DNA of 64,000 nt from CALSMU01 sp965230225. Lineage in GTDB: Bacteria > Bacteroidota > Bacteroidia > Flavobacteriales_D > Parvicellaceae. Numbering within the stretch: position 1 is the stretch's first letter; every line of letters starts with the position of its first letter. Shown here piece after piece: positions 60,469-64,000 of the stretch. The stretch spans positions 217,651 to 281,650 of the forward strand of contig CBDDKM010000001.1 of NCBI GenBank assembly GCA_965230225.1, read 5' to 3'. Position numbers and translations under genes: made by a program. Below the pieces are notes generated by a model that saw nothing but the letters and a program-made list of their open reading frames with translations, ran no database searches and was not told where the DNA came from.

Positions 60469-62150
60469 TATTCTCCTATTTTAATGGTTTGAGTGGTTCC
60501 TTTGTAAAAGAACCTATAGGTTTTTCCAGAGTTTCCTTTCTTCTTAATTTTTAGAATTTCCTTTTCGTAAACCGATAAAACGAAATATTCATCTAAAAAC
60601 CCTTCTACATTTTCAATGTGGTAATAAAAGAACCCAGGCAAATGGTGTTTAATATTACTATCCATGGTTCCATACGAATCTGCCAGGTGCAACCTGGAAA
60701 TAAAAGGAAGTTGCTCTGAGATTAGAGGGTAGTAATCTAATTTAATTTGATCTTCTACTGTAAAGAAGTCGTCGTTGATGATCACTTTTACATAATTATC
60801 GGACTCTTCAATTCGAATGGTGGGTAAGGAGGTTGTTTCTTCTTCACCTGTAAAGTAAGTCGCCTGTGGAACACCATACCCATGAGCATAATCGAAGTAA
60901 GGGTAGAAGTTACTTGATTTTTCGATCTCTTCAAAGAGTTCCATATTGGTTAAACTGGTGTCTGATTGCCACGCACAGGCAGCAAATCCTGCCGTTAATG
61001 GAGAGGCAAAAGAAGTTCCCTGGGTTTCGTGTAGGCCTAATCCCGGGCCATACCCCATAACATGTCCAAATGCACTAACATTGGGTTTCATTCTGTGATC
61101 TGCGGTTGGTCCATAAGATGAGAACGCAGTATGCACCCCTGTCCAAGGGTTGATACCTCCAATGGTTAGAACACTATCCGCATCAGCCGGAGCTCCTACA
61201 TATTTCCAATAACTATCGCCATCATTTCCAGCAGCATTAACCACAAGAATCCCTTTTCTAGCGGCAAGGTTTCCGGCTCTTGTAATGATACAGGTTTTCC
61301 CGTCCATTTCTTCTTTAAAGTGTCTGGCAGTGGTGTATCCCAGTGAGCTATTGATGATATCTGCACCATTTTTATCTGCCCATTCAACTGCCATTAGCCA
61401 GGCTTCTTCTTCAGCTTCACCCTCGTACATGATTCTTTCTGTTCTGGCCAATAAGAACTCCGACTCAGTAGCCATTCCAACATTTACTCCGTCAATTTTA
61501 CCGGCAATACAGGAAAGTACAGTTGATCCGTGAGAGTTGTATTTGTATACGTCTTTTTTATTCTTTTTGAAGTCCCAGGTATCTATGATCTGTTTGTTTT
61601 TTCTCAAGTGTTCAAAAATGCTGGATTGATCAACCCCAGGGAATCCTGCATCGATTACGCAAATTCTAATTCCCTTTCCTGTAAGTCCGTTTCTGGAAAA
61701 TTCTTTTCCCTTCATCCAGTCAATTTGCCCGCGTAATAAATCCTTTTCTCCTCCGTGCAAATCATCGTAATCATATCCATTGGTAATCTCACCTATAGTA
61801 GATATCAATTCAATACTTTTTACAAATGGAAGTTCTTCTATTTCCAAAAGTTGATTTGGAGTTAATTGACATGCCAGAGCATTGAACCATCTGGAGTGTC
61901 CGCATATAGTGTCTGCTATGGATCCCACCTGTTGTTGGTAGTCCTCTCTAATTGGTCGATCTGTATAGTGGTTTAAAGGGATGTTGTTTTTAATCCTTCT
62001 ATTGATTGCCTTCTGGTCAAAATACTCCTGTGGATCAAATTCTACTCCGTCCTTGTCGGCTAAATAGACCCAGTATTTGCTTTGGGAAAAACAGTTTGCA
62101 GATAAAAAGAATAATCCTAAAACAAATAGAATTTTCATGGATGTGTTCAT
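60468..62150 (-). CDS. Subtilisin-family protease without a recognised sorting domain
   Basis: 560 residues (556 if ATG 62138 is used). Signal peptide ends NCFSQ. The prodomain reads about 24-125. The S8 domain has Asp167 (VIDAGFPG), His207 (YNSHGSTVLS) and Ser380 (QGTSFASPLTAG). The roughly 125-residue C-terminal region is beta-rich but lacks the usual PNP start of type A sorting domains, so it may be periplasmic or attached some other way. It overlaps the small barrel gene downstream by one base. Divergent from ltaE, 52 bases away. Confidence 0.9.
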   Translation of the reverse strand: MNTSMKILFVLGLFFLSANCFSQSKYWVYLADKDGVEFDPQEYFDQKAINRRIKNNIPLNHYTDRPIREDYQQQVGSIADTICGHSRWFNALACQLTPNQLLEIEELPFVKSIELISTIGEITNGYDYDDLHGGEKDLLRGQIDWMKGKEFSRNGLTGKGIRICVIDAGFPGVDQSSIFEHLRKNKQIIDTWDFKKNKKDVYKYNSHGSTVLSCIAGKIDGVNVGMATESEFLLARTERIMYEGEAEEEAWLMAVEWADKNGADIINSSLGYTTARHFKEEMDGKTCIITRAGNLAARKGILVVNAAGNDGDSYWKYVGAPADADSVLTIGGINPWTGVHTAFSSYGPTADHRMKPNVSAFGHVMGYGPGLGLHETQGTSFASPLTAGFAACAWQSDTSLTNMELFEEIEKSSNFYPYFDYAHGYGVPQATYFTGEEETTSLPTIRIEESDNYVKVIINDDFFTVEDQIKLDYYPLISEQLPFISRLHLADSYGTMDSNIKHHLPGFFYYHIENVEGFLDEYFVLSVYEKEILKIKKKGNSGKTYRFFYKGTTQTIKIGE

Positions 62151-62202
62151 TGTTGTTCAGCAAATAAAAATAACTAATTTTAAACCAATTCAAGCAAATT
62201 AT

Positions 62203-63216
62203 ATGATAGACTTACGAAGTGATACAGTGACCAAGCCAACGGAAGAGATGAAAAGTGCAATGTGGAATGCAAAGGTTGGTGATGATGTATTTGAAGAGGA
62301 CCCTACGGTAAATGAATTGGAGAGTAAAATTGCCAAAATGTTTGGGATGGAAAGTGCCTTGTTTGCTCCTTCCGGAACCATGACGAATCAGATTGCCATT
62401 AAAGTTCATACGGTACCTGGAGATGAGGTAATTTGTAGTAGAGAGTCGCATATATATTGCTATGAAGGAGGAGGGATAGCTTCTAATTCGGGTGCATCGG
62501 TTAGATTGATTCCTGGAGAAAGCGGTTTAATCAATGCCACTCAAGTGAAAGCAGAGATTAACGACGATAATGTTCATTTTCCTCGAACCACTCTTGTGAG
62601 CTTAGAAAATACTTCGAATAGGGGAGGAGGATGTTGTTACAATTTTGATGAAATACTAAAGATCAGTAAGGTTTGTAAGGAGAATAACTTAAAACTGCAT
62701 TTGGATGGAGCCAGGTTGTTTAACGCTATCGTAGCAAATAACGAAAGTCCTGTTAACTATGGTAATGCATTTGATTCCATTTCCATTTGTCTTTCCAAAG
62801 GGTTGGGAACGCCGGTAGGATCTGTTTTATTGGGGACTAAAGATTTCATTAAACAAGCCAGAAGAGTTAGAAAAGTGTTTGGAGGTGGAATGAGGCAAGC
62901 AGGATATTTAGCTGCCGCAGGAATTTATGCATTAGATAACCATATTGAAAGGTTAGCCAACGACCATAAAAGTGCAAAGTTGATGGCAGAAGCAGCTAAT
63001 CTTAATTCCGATGTTAAGGAAGTGATGCCGGTTGAAACCAATATAGTTGTGATCATTTTAAACGAAGGGGTGACCAATACTGAGTTTCTTAATAGATTGG
63101 AGCAGAAAGGTGTAAGAGCAGTTCCTTTTGGGCCTCGACGTGTAAGGTTGGTAACGCACCTGGATTTATCTCAGGAAGATATTAATACAGTTTGTGATTT
63201 ATTGCCCCGAGTTTAA
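62203..63216 (+). CDS. ltaE: Low-specificity L-threonine aldolase
   Basis: 337 residues from ATG 62203. A longer frame from 62077 was rejected: its 42 extra residues run into the start of the divergent protease gene and do not fit the family, whose members start (M)IDLRSDTVTKPT. The enzyme splits threonine to glycine and acetaldehyde with PLP; the Schiff-base lysine is Lys199 in CLSKGLGTPVGS. It ends 18 bases inside the convergent epimerase gene. Confidence 0.95.
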   Translation: MIDLRSDTVTKPTEEMKSAMWNAKVGDDVFEEDPTVNELESKIAKMFGMESALFAPSGTMTNQIAIKVHTVPGDEVICSRESHIYCYEGGGIASNSGASVRLIPGESGLINATQVKAEINDDNVHFPRTTLVSLENTSNRGGGCCYNFDEILKISKVCKENNLKLHLDGARLFNAIVANNESPVNYGNAFDSISICLSKGLGTPVGSVLLGTKDFIKQARRVRKVFGGGMRQAGYLAAAGIYALDNHIERLANDHKSAKLMAEAANLNSDVKEVMPVETNIVVIILNEGVTNTEFLNRLEQKGVRAVPFGPRRVRLVTHLDLSQEDINTVCDLLPRV

Positions 63217-64000
63217 GTAATAATCCGAAGCATGTTTGCAAGCCTCTTTGATAGGGGTAAATTGATAATTCAATACCTCTTTGATTTTTGCATTACTAAA
63301 CTTGTATTTTTCATGACTGGATTTCGAAGAGGCTTTGGTTAAACCAGGCTTCGAACCGGTGAAAACAGAAGCAAGTGCAGCCAGTCTCCATCCCAACCCA
63401 GTGAGGAAAGGTGAGGCATAAGTAGGTGGTTTCTTCTTGTTTAATCCCTCTGAAATATAATTTAGAACTTCTCTATGACTGAGGTTTTCTCCGGAACAGA
63501 TGTATCGCTCTTTATTAACTTCAGACTCCACTAATTGCACGATACAATTAGCAACGTCTCTAACATCTACATATCCATTTTCTCCCCTGGTGTAGAATGA
63601 CAAGCCATCATTAACTACTTTAAACAAAGTAGAGCTTCCCTGATTCCAGTTACCGGGTCCAATTATGATGGATGGGTTTACGATGACTGCTTCTAGTCCT
63701 TCTTCTGTTCCTCTCCATATTTCTCTCTCTCCATTGTATTTGGCAATGGAGTAGTCAGAATTCTGTTTAGAAATTTTCCATTGATTGTTCTCATCAATTA
63801 TTTTGGAGTCTTTACCTGGCCCAAGCGCAGCTATAGAACTAATAAAACCAATCTTTTTTACTTCTGTTTTTAAAGCAACATTAACTATGTTTTGAGTTCC
63901 TTCAATATTAATTTTAAATAGTTGTTCCCGATTCTTTTTAGTGAAATCAACCATCCCTGCAGCATGATAGACGTTGGTAACATCAACCATCGCGTTCTCC
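63199..64000 (-). CDS. NAD-dependent epimerase/dehydratase-like protein, partial
   Basis: The frame stays open to the window edge; the ATG at 63990 is internal, since upstream codons read on (ENAM...). About 267 residues of the C-terminal part are visible, so the nucleotide-binding GxxGxxG start is missing. VYHAAG, the SSIAALG strand with a catalytic Ser, and YSIAKYNGE (Tyr and Lys three apart) identify an extended short-chain dehydrogenase of the dihydroflavonol-reductase/epimerase type. The substrate is unknown. Confidence 0.87.
   Translation of the reverse strand, partial: ENAMVDVTNVYHAAGMVDFTKKNREQLFKINIEGTQNIVNVALKTEVKKIGFISSIAALGPGKDSKIIDENNQWKISKQNSDYSIAKYNGEREIWRGTEEGLEAVIVNPSIIIGPGNWNQGSSTLFKVVNDGLSFYTRGENGYVDVRDVANCIVQLVESEVNKERYICSGENLSHREVLNYISEGLNKKKPPTYASPFLTGLGWRLAALASVFTGSKPGLTKASSKSSHEKYKFSNAKIKEVLNYQFTPIKEACKHASDYYLNSGQ

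Noticed and set aside
62077..62202. N-terminal extension of threonine aldolase
   Set aside because: It overlaps the start and signal peptide of the divergent protease; the family start is at 62203.

Overview
The window is a piece of a Bacteroidota chromosome, most likely from the order Flavobacteriales. The evidence is the gliding/type IX secretion genes gldB, gldC and gldN, several type IX cargo proteins with C-terminal sorting domains, candidate promoters with the TAnnTTTG element typical of this phylum, and a str operon fused to S10/spc/alpha without tuf. The DNA is AT-rich throughout. No tRNA, rRNA, insertion sequence, prophage, CRISPR array or complete defence system was seen. The genus cannot be named from the sequence.

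Layout. 1-2698 is the 3' end of a large repeat-rich surface protein with a gliding-motility C-terminal (CHU_C) domain. 2789-20798 is one long co-directional block of 33 genes for ribosomal proteins, EF-G, SecY, methionine aminopeptidase, IF-1 and RNA polymerase alpha, bounded by a promoter and a terminator. carA and eno follow, each with its own strong terminator. 23669-33407 is a cell-envelope region: a lipoprotein and an OmpA/TSP3 protein as a pair, an alpha/beta hydrolase lipoprotein, a secreted haem-motif and copper-monooxygenase-like protein, and a second OmpA/TSP3 paralogue. 33470-40008 (minus strand) carries an orphan gldN, a small exported protein, a helix-hairpin-helix/beta-barrel protein paired with a PorV-like barrel, then the tight cluster gldB-gldC-trmB. 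40101-47405 (mostly plus strand) has a small outer-membrane barrel, nadE, a PKD-domain cargo protein (minus strand), a FadL-type transporter, and the run hpt-adk-obg-PAP2 phosphatase-crcB. 47469-49356 (minus strand) has a Cys-containing lipoprotein and a DUF4956/VTC pair. 49507-54127 has cytidine deaminase, pyruvate dehydrogenase E1 alpha and E2, and a phosphoethanolamine transferase. 54143-64000 holds a DUF5606 protein, two subtilisin-family proteases, a solo HsdR-N nuclease-like protein, AMP nucleosidase, DNA polymerase III delta, threonine aldolase and a partial epimerase.

Together the genes cover core translation and protein export, nucleotide salvage (hpt, adk, cdd, amn, carA), central carbon and NAD metabolism (eno, pdhA, pdhC, nadE), and a large envelope fraction built around type IX secretion. 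No single obviously new multi-gene system stands out. The best candidates for undescribed biology are the helix-hairpin-helix/beta-barrel plus PorV-like pair, the orphan GldN, the DUF4956/VTC membrane pair, the lipoprotein plus DUF5723-OmpA modules, and the protease/barrel pair at 59758-62150.
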